Origin: Phallusia fumigata
Lineage: Eukaryota; Chordata; Ascidiacea; Phlebobranchia; Ascidiidae
Direction: 5' to 3'
DNA: 20,663 nt
Assembly: GCA_008931825.1 (NCBI GenBank)
Contig: QXVZ01017981.1
Location: 1-20,663 of the forward strand
The notes under the pieces are model-generated. The model searched no databases, was not told the DNA's origin, and saw only the letters and a list, made by a program, of their open reading frames with translations. Within the stretch, counting starts at the first letter, position 1, and every line of letters begins with the position of its first letter. Made by a program: the position numbers and the translations under genes. Shown here piece after piece: positions 1-8,788 of the stretch.

Positions 1-1034
1 TTGACATCCATCAATCATTCCCCTAATAAATTCATATGGTAGTGTACTGTCAGCATTGCGTTATGACCTTTAATACGCTAGTCGTGAGAAAAACAAAGTG
101 CAACGAATGTGTGTTAGCGGCAAGCCGTGTGGTTTGTTTGTAAGGCTTTCAACATGCACAAAACCAGCATTGTTTTTGCGTTTACTCTCTTCCGACGATG
201 TTGATTTGGCATTTGAACTACTAAAGCCATGAGGAACTTGAACTGAACTGTGTGTCACTACTATGCTGTGGTTTGCTGCCTTTTTTCCTTGTAGTCTCAC
301 TAAGAAGATACAGGCCAGCACTTAATTATAAAACATTTTCATCGGGAAATCCTGATGACGACAACAGCGTTTGCCGAAACGTAGGAAATGTTTTAAAGAC
401 AAGTACCAGCTTTTACCTTCTTTTTGAGACTATTTGAAACTGTGAATTGTGTATCTGGCATACAATTTCTTGGAAACAGCTAACCGAGGCTTCTTTAGCG
501 GTATAATTTTTCCATTACCTTTCGCCGCACTGTCACAACCTATGCATCGCTTATTTAGATGCAAGCCAATCCATATTTCCAAGTAAACCATGATCCTTCC
601 ACTTGTGGTTACCTTTCGTAAGATCAACAATGCTTGTCGAATTGGCCACGCAGCAACCTGATGCCATCCTGCCACATGACAAGCCACCAAATCGTGGCCT
701 CTGACAGGTTTTACCACCATCCGAATCCCCGATAAAAGACCAAAACACGACGTCTCATCTATTACACGACATATCCATAACCTGTGTAGGGTCCGTAGTC
801 AAATTAGTGCATCCCTTTTTCTAAAAAAAACTGGGCTTCGGTGTCGGGCCACAGATATACAATTTTCGACAGTTACGAGATGAAGCATGGATTTATTTAA
901 TAGTTCAACCGATAATATTACATCTATAAAAATGAGGTAAAAGTGCGCAATTTGTCTACGTTTGGTATTGACGCGATTTCAATTCTTGTTCTTGGTTGCA
1001 ACTCTGGCATTCACCCTATCTCGTTACTAAACAG
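1..1034 (+). other. SMG5 intron sequence upstream of the coiled-coil exon
   Basis: No exon was recognised in this stretch. It is AT-rich and ends in a plausible branch and acceptor region (TTACTAAACAG just before 1035). It contains one diverged copy of a dispersed motif, CTGATGACGACAACAGCG followed by CCGAAACG, at about 352-381, which recurs near 15563 and 16336. The short open frames on both strands show no recognisable protein. Assignment as SMG5 intron rests only on the exon to the right. Confidence 0.5.
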
Positions 1035-1257
1035 GCGGTCGAAGCGATGCGAAAACACCGTTTGATGAAGGACATGGCCACGTCGCGTCTTCGAAGCGAA
1101 GTCGAGGCGCTCGAATCGTCGCTTGGAAACCAGAGGTCACGTGACAGCGCACTCTGCCTCCACCTGGTGCCCACTGTGGCGGCGCTGTGTCACGAGCTGA
1201 ACTGTGTACGAAAGTTGGTGGGCAGCGAAAGGTTCTTCGTGACCATCCCAAGAACAG
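1035..1257 (+). CDS. SMG5: SMG5 exon: C-terminal coiled coil and start of PIN domain
   Basis: SMG5 acts in nonsense-mediated mRNA decay, pairing with SMG7 to bind phosphorylated UPF1 and promote decay and UPF1 dephosphorylation. This exon encodes 74 codons plus one base, in frame from GCG at 1035. The first part (AVEAMRKHRLMKDMATSRL) is a charged helix like the segment before the SMG5 PIN domain. The PIN domain then opens with LHLVPTVAALCHEL and RFFVTIPRT, which resemble the family pattern LVPDTQALC and IPRTVIDGLD. The exon ends AGA ACA G before donor GTTTGT at 1258, and its leftover G is completed by TG at 6945 to give Val. The Asp expected after Pro at the start of the PIN fold is Thr here. 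The last 41 coding bases and 17 intron bases are repeated at 5141-5198. The start is chosen from the AG at 1033-1034; the 5' part of the gene lies outside the window. Confidence 0.88.
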
Positions 1258-1275
1258 GTTTGTAGGAGTTGTAAN

Positions 1276-2457
1276 CTTTTCCTTAAGACTTCAAAATGGG
1301 CCTGTTCTGTGCGCGTTTCTCTCATCAGAGAAAAAATTACACCCAAGTGGGTTGAAAATGTTAATCGATGACTGTATAGGGCTGTTTAGAATACAAATAA
1401 GTTTTAAAATACGTGCGCCAGTGTAAAACTATGCTGTTTTCCCTTCAGCAGCAACCGCAGGCCTTCAGTCACCTCCAGCAGCGTTTTAATAGAGTTATGG
1501 CGCATTAGTCGCTATATAGTTCCAACGCATTAGTATTGGCAACCCATTCATATCGCCAATAAGGTGCACATTATCGCACATCCAACGGCGAGGCAGCGGG
1601 CCTGGGAACGTGTAAAAATTGATTCGTCGTCCTCCACAGCTGCTCTGTGTCACGACAACGCACCGCAATTTTCACGTCGCCAGTATTGAAGATCGCAACG
1701 CGGATCTGGTTGGATCAAACCGCCCCACTGTGGAATGTAATTTTCTTCGACGACTCGCCGACGTTGCGATCTGTCATTACGGCTCCGCGCTCCCTGTCGT
1801 TAAAACGCAACGCCTGATGTGTTCCTAGGCCGCGTGGTGCCACTACGATCCCCCATTACTGATGGTTCGATGCACTTTTTAACGATAAGACTAACGGTGG
1901 CTTCTCAAGTCGAAAGCGCCATGTTATTCTCGCGGTTGTGTTGTTTGACAGTTGAGTAGCCCCAACGCCTATGTGTATATCTGGCGCTGTGCTTTTGATG
2001 AGTGTAAATAAACGTCTCCGGACGATTGGGAACCAAACAATTTTCGATTTACTCTTAACACCACAATCCCGGCTTAGATTTCAATCACTCTTCCTGTTGA
2101 AAATAAGACAACGCTACTTACTAAGGAACCAAAGTCCGTAGGGGGGACAAATCTACCGGGCCCCGGAAGAAAAATCTACCCGCCTTGTGGACAGTTTCGT
2201 TCTCAGTTTTCGCTTTTCGATGAGAACAACATCTATCTTACAAATTTGCCTTGGAAAAATTTGCAAATGCTTTTAACGGTTTAATACTTACCTCGTCTGC
2301 ATACCGATATATGGCAACAAACCCTTGGCAGTCGATGTTGTAAATAAAGCTGACCGAAGATTCACACTTTGGCTGAGGAAACTTGCCCGCTGCTACTAGA
2401 GATAGGGATTTCAATTTGTGTTCTGTTTCGTTGACCACAATGACTTAACTGTTGCAG
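1276..2457 (+). other. Groucho intron 2 (3' part), left portion of displaced contig B
   Basis: No exon is visible before the acceptor TGTTGCAG at 2450-2457. The first 12 bases (1276-1287) are identical to the last 12 bases of the window. Around 1620-2030 there is a moderately GC-rich tract ending in a 3'-end-like sequence with AATAAA near 2008. This may be a retroelement remnant, but no coding domain can be read. A G/C-rich patch (GGGGGGACAAATC and neighbouring bases) lies near 2140-2180. Open frames here look non-coding. Confidence 0.5.
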
Positions 2458-2521
2458 TTTAAAAGTGGATCGAGAAAAACTGGCGACCGAAAAGACTGAA
2501 ATGCAGCGACATTACGTCATG
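2458..2521 (+). CDS. gro/TLE: Groucho/TLE exon 3 (Q domain)
   Basis: This 64-base exon starts with T, which completes the AG left by exon 2 to make Ser 40, then encodes 21 codons. Residues include LKVDREKLATEKTEMQ followed by RHYVM, nearly identical to the invariant LASEKTEMQRHYVM segment of vertebrate TLE and fly Groucho Q domains. The acceptor is GTTGCAG and the donor GTGAGC at 2522. In the family this segment forms the first amphipathic helix of the tetramerisation domain. Its position 17.6 kb upstream of exons 1-2 in this window is not compatible with a normal gene order. Confidence 0.95.
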
Positions 2522-2995
2522 GTGAGCCAGCTTGCCGGATGTTTATGCTTTCTGTGTATTTAACCGCCGCGTGGCCGAGACTTTGTGGGTTTGGCTTTGA
2601 ACATACTGGCACAGCTTTGTTTTTGTAGCTGGTAGTTTGAGCATATATAGCCCTAAAATTGAACCAAATTACGTTGACTGATGGTTGGAAATGTTTGTTC
2701 AAAGTATGGCAAGGTTCATTCTTCACAATTATTGTAAATTTGAAAAACACATATTCTCATGTACCAAATGCGTGTAAAACACTTTATACGCTTAAAATTA
2801 CCCAAGCAATCATTTCCAGAGCTGTTGTCACTCCAAAGTGACTACTATTGTTTGTAGCATATCCTGTATTGAACTTTAATGTTTATTTATGGCAATAATA
2901 TGAGTTAGTTCATACAAAAGCAGCAATGTTAACTTGTTTTAGCCCGAAACTCCATGTCCGCAAGCCCATTAAACTCTTATTTGCTTTGTGTACAG
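2522..2995 (+). other. Groucho intron 3
   Basis: An AT-rich 474-base intron with donor GTGAGC and acceptor GTGTACAG. The open frames on both strands (2517-2750 minus, 2659-2841 plus) have no recognisable domain and skewed composition. I see no repeat or RNA gene in it. Confidence 0.75.
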
Positions 2996-3040
2996 TACTA
3001 CGAGATGTCGTACGGGCTGAACATCGAAATGCACAAACAG
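2996..3040 (+). CDS. gro/TLE: Groucho/TLE exon 4 (Q domain)
   Basis: A 45-base exon of 15 whole codons encoding YYEMSYGLNIEMHKQ, one of the most strongly conserved stretches of the Groucho/TLE Q domain. It is phase 0 at both ends, with acceptor TACAG and donor GTTGGT. It follows RHYVM of exon 3 and continues into TEIAKRLN of exon 5 exactly as in the family. Confidence 0.96.
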
Positions 3041-3116
3041 GTTGGTTGTCGGTGTATGTTTGTTTTTGGCTCTCCCGCTCTATCACTAACACTGCCCCTG
3101 TTTTCCTGCACTGCAG

Positions 3117-3179
3117 ACTGAGATAGCAAAACGTCTAAACAACATCATCCTCCAGATCATGCACTACTTGAACCAAGAG
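3117..3179 (+). CDS. gro/TLE: Groucho/TLE exon 5 (Q domain)
   Basis: A 63-base, 21-codon exon beginning TEIAKRLNNIILQIMHYLNQ and ending with Glu. The acceptor is CACTGCAG and the donor GTATGT. It covers the middle of the Q domain. TLE proteins have TEIAKRLN, then a variable hydrophobic helix, then FLSQE. Here the last motif is YLNQE, a modest lineage-specific change. Intron 4 before it is only 76 bases long. Confidence 0.96.
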
Positions 3180-4028
3180 GTATGTTCGTCTTATCAGGGC
3201 GCGGCCTTGTTATGTGTTTCTACATGCGAACCTATGGAATCTAGGTTATCTACGACCACTGCTGGTACTCGTTTCTTAGTAATGTGGTGCTCGTATCTCT
3301 TAAGCTTGTCTTGTCAATCTGTTTTACGTGTATTCAGTGAACGACGTTTATTGGCCGTAGGCTGTATTATGATGTTTATGAAGGCCTGAACCGGGGTGTG
3401 ATTAAAAGATAGTTATGTGTTGCGGTAACTCTGTGACCGAGGCTTAGTGACTTTATTTGTTTTTATATTGTACCACGGGTTTTGCTTGCCATAGCGTGGT
3501 ATTTCCCCTCAAAAAACTTGTTTTTTAATATTTTGCGGTTTACGTTCAGAATCACAGTGTTTTAAGGCTCCCGGGGTGCTATGGAAGGCTTCAAATGTAA
3601 ATTTTTAGCGACTTGTATAAGGCAGAAGCCATCTCGCATTTTGGCGTACCACGAACCCCGCATATCTGGGTGACGAAAATTGCTGAATACGTTCGCCCTT
3701 GACTTTGACGAGCAATCTTAACGTCACACGGCCTGCTCTGGTCGGACGCGATTGATTTGCCCTGAGAAAAACCACCGCCCCAGAGCCCGACAATGCCATT
3801 AGCGAAGCTTCGACCCGAGGACAAGTTAGATCGAAGCCGCCCACCGCAAATCGTTTTCGATTTTCGATGCTGAGATTATTCGCGGGCGTGTCGCGCAAAG
3901 GTCGCGTGTCGCCTGTCGCACAGCGACCTCATTTTGCCGAGCTCAGGAATCTCTCTCGCTGGCTTTAGCCTGTCAGTTGTCTACTGCTGAAATTAATATT
4001 GATCTGTCTCCGTTTGTTTTGTCCACAG
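3180..4028 (+). other. Groucho intron 5
   Basis: An 849-base intron with no recognised exon. It holds a GC-rich patch at about 3640-3960 containing the short inverted repeat GGTCGC...GCGACC at 3900-3928. The minus-strand open frames across 3591-3898 are in this GC-rich patch and match no family I recognise. The acceptor region TTTTGTCCACAG ends at 4028. Confidence 0.7.
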
Positions 4029-4103
4029 CAACAGCAGCAAGTGGCGGCGGCGGTGGAGAGGGCAAAACAAGTGACGATGGCCGAACTTAATCAGATTATC
4101 GGG
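4029..4103 (+). CDS. gro/TLE: Groucho/TLE exon 6 (end of Q domain)
   Basis: A 75-base, 25-codon exon encoding [20 protein letters not shown] followed by NQIIG. It corresponds to the family motif [25 protein letters not shown] at the C-terminal end of the tetramerisation domain. Two differences are visible: His to Gln at the start, and a run of three Ala before VERAK. The donor GTAAGT is perfect. The exon is phase 0 at both ends. Confidence 0.96.
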
Positions 4104-4507
4104 GTAAGTATACCTTTCTCGTGCTATTATTAAATAATTTGTCTACGTCTACCTGGGCGCTTAAAGAGCCACTGATGACGATCCGTAAATCGATCTTTGT
4201 TAATCCGTTGGATACGTACTAAAAGCAAATTAGGACATTGAAAGTTAGATAACTGCTTGAAAGAGGGGCCACTAACAAACACTCTATTGACCAAAAAAAT
4301 TTTGATTTTGATAGTAGTACGAAAATTGATTAGTAAAAAAATCGAAAATCAATTAGTTTTTAAGTAGGCGTCGCCCTAAGATGCCCCATTAAAAATTAAG
4401 CGCCGTGTCGTTCGTGGCTAGAGACGGACACGGAGGCTATAATAGCAAACTACTTTGTAACAAGGCGCCCCAGTAACCTAACAAATGTGTTTTCTTTTTT
4501 ACTTTAG
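4104..4507 (+). other. Groucho intron 6
   Basis: A 404-base AT-rich intron. A stretch near 4290-4370 has short A/T-rich repeats (GAAAATTGATTAG, AAATCGAAAATCAATTAG). No exon or RNA gene is visible. Confidence 0.75.
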
Positions 4508-4739
4508 GCACAACAAGGCCAATTTCAGCTGCACCACACAGCCCCACCTATCCCGGGTATGCCCCCTCACCCGCCAGGTCTTCCCCCACCGCATTTACCC
4601 ACCTCTTCATCAGCAGCTGGCCTTCTTGCCTTGTCTCAAGCAGCACTCGGAGGCGTTCAACCTCCTCACCCACTAGCTCAGGCAGCCGCCGCTGCAGCTG
4701 CTGCGGCAGCTAAAGAAGAGATACGTGGATCTGAAGCAG
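4508..4739 (+). CDS. gro/TLE: Groucho/TLE exon 7 (Gly/Pro-rich domain, alanine run)
   Basis: A 232-base exon of 77 codons plus one base, about residues 123-199 of the assembled reading. It starts AQQGQFQLHH and passes through a Pro/His-rich stretch (PGMPPHPPGLPPPHLP), then AAGLLALSQAALGG, which matches the conserved GLLAL motif of the TLE GP domain. It then reaches a run of ten alanines (GCA, GCC, GCT and GCG codons mixed) before KEEIRGSEA. In the family the GP domain recruits histone deacetylases and affects nuclear localisation. Acceptor TTTAG, donor GTACTT. The mixed Ala codons argue against simple triplet slippage. The CcN, SP and WD40 exons are not in this window. Confidence 0.92.
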
Positions 4740-5139
4740 GTACTTTGCAAGTTTATCATTTATAGGTTTTTGTGCATTAGAACCCTCTAGTTCGTATAAA
4801 TCTAAACTGTGCAAAAGTCTAATTATTTTTTGTTTACTGTGTGTCTGCAGTCAAGTGATTAATTGCCAAAATTTAGTGGGTTCGTATGATTATCTGAAAG
4901 TCTGCACCTAAAACTGAAAAAAACACCAATGCCGACCCTCGATCACCAAAACACACCGCTTAACAACGTTCGGTTAAGCAAAATCCCCACTCGCTCTGAC
5001 CAGGCACGAGCGTATATCACCACTCGGTATCTCGAGCTGTACAGTAAATATTCACGGCCGGTACTTTTACGTCACCTGGTTGCTTTGCATGACGGAAAAC
5101 CGCGGCCCGAGACCCGATAGCGCCAAGGTGGCCACGATC
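4740..5139 (+). other. Groucho intron 7 (5' part), right end of displaced contig B
   Basis: No further Groucho exon is found before the gap at 5140. A perfect 7-base inverted repeat GCTTAAC / GTTAAGC with an 8-base loop lies at 4958-4979. The right end (about 5000-5139) is more GC-rich. The rest of the gene presumably lies beyond this contig. Confidence 0.6.
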
Positions 5140-5140
5140 N

Positions 5141-5198
5141 GGTGGGCAGCGAAAGGTTCTTCGTGACCATCCCAAGAACAGGTTTGTAGGAGTTGTAA
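5141..5198 (+). repeat. Exact 58-base copy of the end of contig A (SMG5 exon tail plus intron start)
   Basis: Positions 5141-5198 are identical to 1217-1274, including the last 41 bases of the SMG5 exon and the GTTTGT donor. The match starts exactly after one gap character and stops exactly before the other. It is best read as a contig overlap, not as a second exon. Confidence 0.93.
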
Positions 5199-6944
5199 TG
5201 CAATGGGTTGGAATAAATTTCGTACAACCCAAGTGATCTCTTTCGAATAGGGCAAGGTGTCGTGGGGTAGCCATAGGGCAAGGTGCAAGTTTACAAATTA
5301 CTATTCTCGCCGTTATTTGAAACCCGTTTAAATGCACATCTACGTTTTTGGCGAAAAAAGCAGCAACGCCAAGCAGACGAAAAATGGGATCGTTTAACAA
5401 AGCTGTAATTGAAAAACGGTGCGGGTCAACCAGTGGTACCCAAATTCCACACTGCAGTGTAGCTAAACACTTAGCCCAGCCTCAATCGTGCATCCAAATT
5501 CCTCGCCCGATGATCGAATAACCACATATTTCGCCACTAAAACGCGTCTGGTACAAGGTGACAGGGTCATAATCACAGCAAGAGACTGCGTGCGAACCTT
5601 GAAAGCCTAAAGCGACCGGAACTCGGTGATCTGTTCTCCGTCACCGCGTCACGTTAATTACACGTCGTCCAATCAAATCCCGCTATTTACGGTCACGTGC
5701 GCGAGTGGCACAGGTGGCGAGCTGTAACATGCCATTTTGCATCCTGGGCATTTTTTTGCTTTGAGACTTTGTTTCAGCGCGGGGATGTGTTTTATAAAAG
5801 TCTCTTGTATTTATATTTTTCTACATAAAAGTCTTCATTGAATGTTTCGCGTTCATTCACTCTCGAAAATTTTAACAAAAATTAAATCACTTGTTTGTAA
5901 TCATATTGAAGTCGCGGATTTTTGGACTCTAAATTATGATTCGAATCAAACCGGTTCCAAATTTGATTTCGCTCGTTGCTTGCCACAAGACATTTCATAA
6001 AGAGTAGAAACGGCGCATATTCCGCTTGTTTCAGTACAACGCACCAACAAAAAAATGTTTGCAGATAATTTTGTCAGAACTTTTAGCTCAAAGTACTTTT
6101 TTAGCAATCTTTGCCTTCATACAATATCTATCATAAAAACTTCCAAAAAAATTATTTAACACCACTGTCTTTTTAGTCACCGGTTGTCTTGTAAGGTAAT
6201 AATTACTCTAGTGTACAGAGTTGTTACGGCCTGGGCACTCTGCTAATTATGTCGATATCTTTGCCTCCGTCGACTTAATGCGGAGATATTTTTCAATGAG
6301 CCTGCCTGTTAATGGCAGTGCTGTTTCCTTTGATGAATGGATTCACCGCGAATTACAATGTGACCTTTGAACCACTGTTGACCTCTGAACTGGCGACCCA
6401 TTGTTTAAAGTGCGTTTTTTTTTTGACAAAGCACCGCCGTGCCTTGATACTTTGTCAAAGATACATCACGTCACAAGATAACTAAAACAAAATGCTGTAG
6501 TGCCCAAACTAAGCTCATACAGTAACAAATAAAAGGTTTAAATAAACGCAGGTTGAAACACCGGCACGCAGTTTTCACAGGTTTAAAAAAAAGGAACTAA
6601 TTTACACTTTTTCATCGAAATTCGTTTTGAACAGACACGTGACCTTTTTCACTGTTCAAACTGCAGGCAAGCTAATGCATAGATACGCATTTTTAAATTA
6701 CCACGATTATAAAATTGTGTTATTTTCACCTTTATTCCTAAGCCTGACTGAGCTAGAACTGACGATAACAATGTAGGAAATATATATATCGCATATACCC
6801 GTATTGACTGGTTCGGTGTGTATTCTGAAAAGTTTAAAAGGTTCTCTTAGGTTTCGAGCATAACCAAACTAAGATTGTGATGCCTCAAAACAAACTACTT
6901 GCAAATCTGTGCTAACGTTTCAATCAACATTTTTGTTTTCGAAG
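5199..6944 (+). other. SMG5 intron before the second PIN exon
   Basis: About 1.75 kb with no exon. It contains an AT-rich tract (5760-6180) and two TGACCT half-sites at about 6361-6386. It also holds a perfect 10-base inverted repeat at 6422-6431 / 6450-6459. The acceptor region TTTTTGTTTTCGAAG ends at 6944. Confidence 0.65.
6422..6459. repeat. Perfect 10-base inverted repeat, SOX/TCF-like halves
   Basis: TTTGACAAAG at 6422-6431 and its exact reverse complement CTTTGTCAAA at 6450-6459, separated by 18 bases. Each arm contains an ACAAAG/CTTTGT core of the kind bound by HMG-box factors of the SOX and TCF families. Function is unproven. Confidence 0.5.
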
Positions 6945-7035
6945 TGGTGGACGGGCTCGACTTCCTGAAGAAGGAATCCGCCGGAGCCAGGGAAGCAATC
7001 CGATATCTAGAAACCGAGTTCAAAAGGGGAAACCG
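6945..7035 (+). CDS. SMG5: SMG5 exon: PIN domain, second segment
   Basis: The exon opens with TG, completing the Val codon begun at 1257, then encodes VDGLDFLKKESAGAREAIRY and LETEFKRGN. This is a clear match to the SMG5 PIN pattern IDGLDLLKKEHPGARDGIRYLEAEFKKGNR. The acceptor is TTCGAAG. The 3' end is uncertain. Donor GTCAGT after AACCG (7035, phase 2) keeps the expected Arg. Donor GTGTAA after AACCGGTCA (7039, phase 0) is also possible. Neither phase fits the next exon I recognise at 12903, which needs one leading base, so at least one exon between them is missing. Confidence 0.9.
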
Positions 7036-7039
7036 GTCA

Positions 7040-7848
7040 GTGTAACTTCTACTGTTTAAAAAATACCCCTTGATAGGTCATGTTGCTTAATTTTTGTTCA
7101 TTTTAACGCTTGTTGTGAAAGTTTTGAAGTATAAAGTGCATTGTAAGTTCTGTTCTTAAAGGCTTTGGCGTCGGCTTGTCTTTTAATACACCTAAGTCAG
7201 TGATTCCTCATCATTTTTTTCCGTTTCGGCGCTCTATGGAAATCACTAACCAGCCTTCTGTAATTTACTTATACAAGCATCACGTAAGCTCTCTTAGCGG
7301 ATGTTATAGATATAACGGGTTATCAATGTGATATTGTGCCCCTGGTTACGAACATCTGGTCTAGGTAGTGTCAATTTTCTGCTTTATGTGGTCTTTCCGA
7401 AAATGCCCTGTTGTCGTGTTCCTCCATCTTGTCTGGGCCTTGGTAAAAGGCCTCGAAACTGTCCCTCCCAGATAAACAAGAATAATTGTAATGTCGATGG
7501 CACCGAAATCGCATAAATATTGCAAAATATTTCAAAATTGCCCACATACGTGACATATAGAAACCCACACATTTCCAAACTGACATGTTTTGGCAAACCC
7601 TAAACCGCCCTCCATCAGTTAGCGGTCCTCTGACTGACAGTCGACCTTCCTCATCACCGTGTCGTGGGATTAAGGTCGTTTGGCGGTAATTTGACGCGTT
7701 GTGGTTGGTTTACCCGTTCCTAGGTAACCGACCACACGACCTTGGGATTTTAGGGACGTCGAATACCGGATTTTGCGGGTTATCTGTGTGTATAACAGAT
7801 TTTTAAGGCACACACTGTGGTCTGGGAAGGTCGCTCTTTCCTGTAGAG
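7040..7848 (+). other. SMG5 intron segment
   Basis: No coding exon was recognised; I looked for the expected YIRCQKE-type continuation of SMG5. The open frames at 7328-7596 have no known domain. A hairpin-forming sequence lies at 7700-7736. Confidence 0.6.
7700..7736 (+). other. Hairpin-forming inverted repeat
   Basis: Left arm TGTGGTTGGTTTACC (7700-7714) pairs with right arm GGTAACCGACCACA (7723-7736) around an 8-base loop. The stem is 14 pairs with one bulged T and one position that would be a G-U wobble if transcribed on the + strand. Confidence 0.5.
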
Positions 7849-8788
7849 CAGTGGCTCTCAACCTTTTTATGTTCCACGGACCTATTTGACCCACGTTCGA
7901 AGCGAAAATCCCCCAACCGGAAATTTTGTTTCAGATAGTATATTAAGAAGAAATAGTAAGCTCTTACAACTGAAACTTTTTAGACTCTTAATGTTAATTA
8001 CTACAATACTATTTTTCTATCAATAATAAAAAACAAAATTCACCCCTAATGGGGGATTCCCCCACGCTTTTAAGGACCCCCAGCGTAGCGGGACATCACC
8101 TCGAAGCGGAGTTCAAATGAGGTCGAATGTACCGCATGTAGGAAGAGATTGGCGAAAAACAAAAGCAAGTGTCCTGTTTGGTCGAGAAGGCCGGGCATTT
8201 TTAGTCGAGGCACAAAATTGCTTGAAAATTCTCACCCTCGTACTAGGGATGGGCCGAACAATGCCAGTACCCGAGTACCTTTCGAAAACCTTGTTAAGTA
8301 TTGAGGCAATATTAAGTGCCATGATTTTTCCTTGAAACTGAATTTTTCTGTGAGCTGCAGACAGTGCACACTGTTTCGACCTACAAGGTCTCTTTAGTGC
8401 AGCTGGTGACGGGACATTGGCCGTTTAGGCTAGTGTGGCCAAATTACGGCACTCCGGTTTGTTGTAACAGGCTGAAAAGCCATGCCTCACGTCATCTGTT
8501 CGATGCTACAACTGGTCATAAACTACAATTGTTCTGTTTCTCGGGTAAGTTAATCCCTAGTACAGGGGTTCTTAACGGGCGGAATTTCTCGCTAGGGGTT
8601 ATTTTTATTTAACTTGTAACTGCACGTTTTGTTTTTTGTTTGAAGGGTAAAATTGTAAGAGCTTAGTTTTTCTTCTTAATACACTGACATAAACATACTA
8701 TCTACGAACTTAATTTTCGGTGGGGATAGTTTAGCTTTGAATTTCGTTTAAAGGGGTCCATGAAATAAAATAAGTTTGTGAACCACTG
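7849..8788. mobile_element. hAT-like non-autonomous element with long diverged terminal inverted repeats
   Basis: The left end CAGTGGCTCTCAACCTT (7849) and the reverse complement of the right end, CAGTGGTTCACAAACTT (8788), are typical of hAT-family termini. Similarity continues inward for about 120-140 bases. The left arm runs through ATAGTATATTAAGAAG to AAGCTCTTACAA near 7965. The right arm carries the reverse complement of the same words near 8650-8700. No transposase is readable inside. A further hAT-style end CAGGGGTTCTTAAC lies at about 8564, so the interior may be composite. No 8-base target duplication is found at the ends (CTGTAGAG versus CCCATTAT), so boundaries or history are uncertain. 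Confidence 0.6.

Noticed and set aside
996-1034. ATG at 996 as the start of a gene leading into the coiled-coil exon
   Set aside because: The frame upstream of 1035 looks like pyrimidine-rich intron with an acceptor, and the SMG5 family continues N-terminally far beyond this point.
3605-3898. Minus-strand gene within Groucho intron 5
   Set aside because: The frame sits in a GC-rich patch with overlapping frames, no recognisable domain and no convincing splice or start context.
1276-5139. A nested or tandem second Groucho gene
   Set aside because: Exons 3-7 here and exons 1-2 at the right end are complementary, in matching phase and without overlap, and the contig ends match. One split gene is simpler than two partial paralogues.
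5017-5400. Minus-strand 127-codon frame
   Set aside because: It runs across the gap character and through the repeated SMG5 exon tail on the opposite strand, so it is an artefact of the join.
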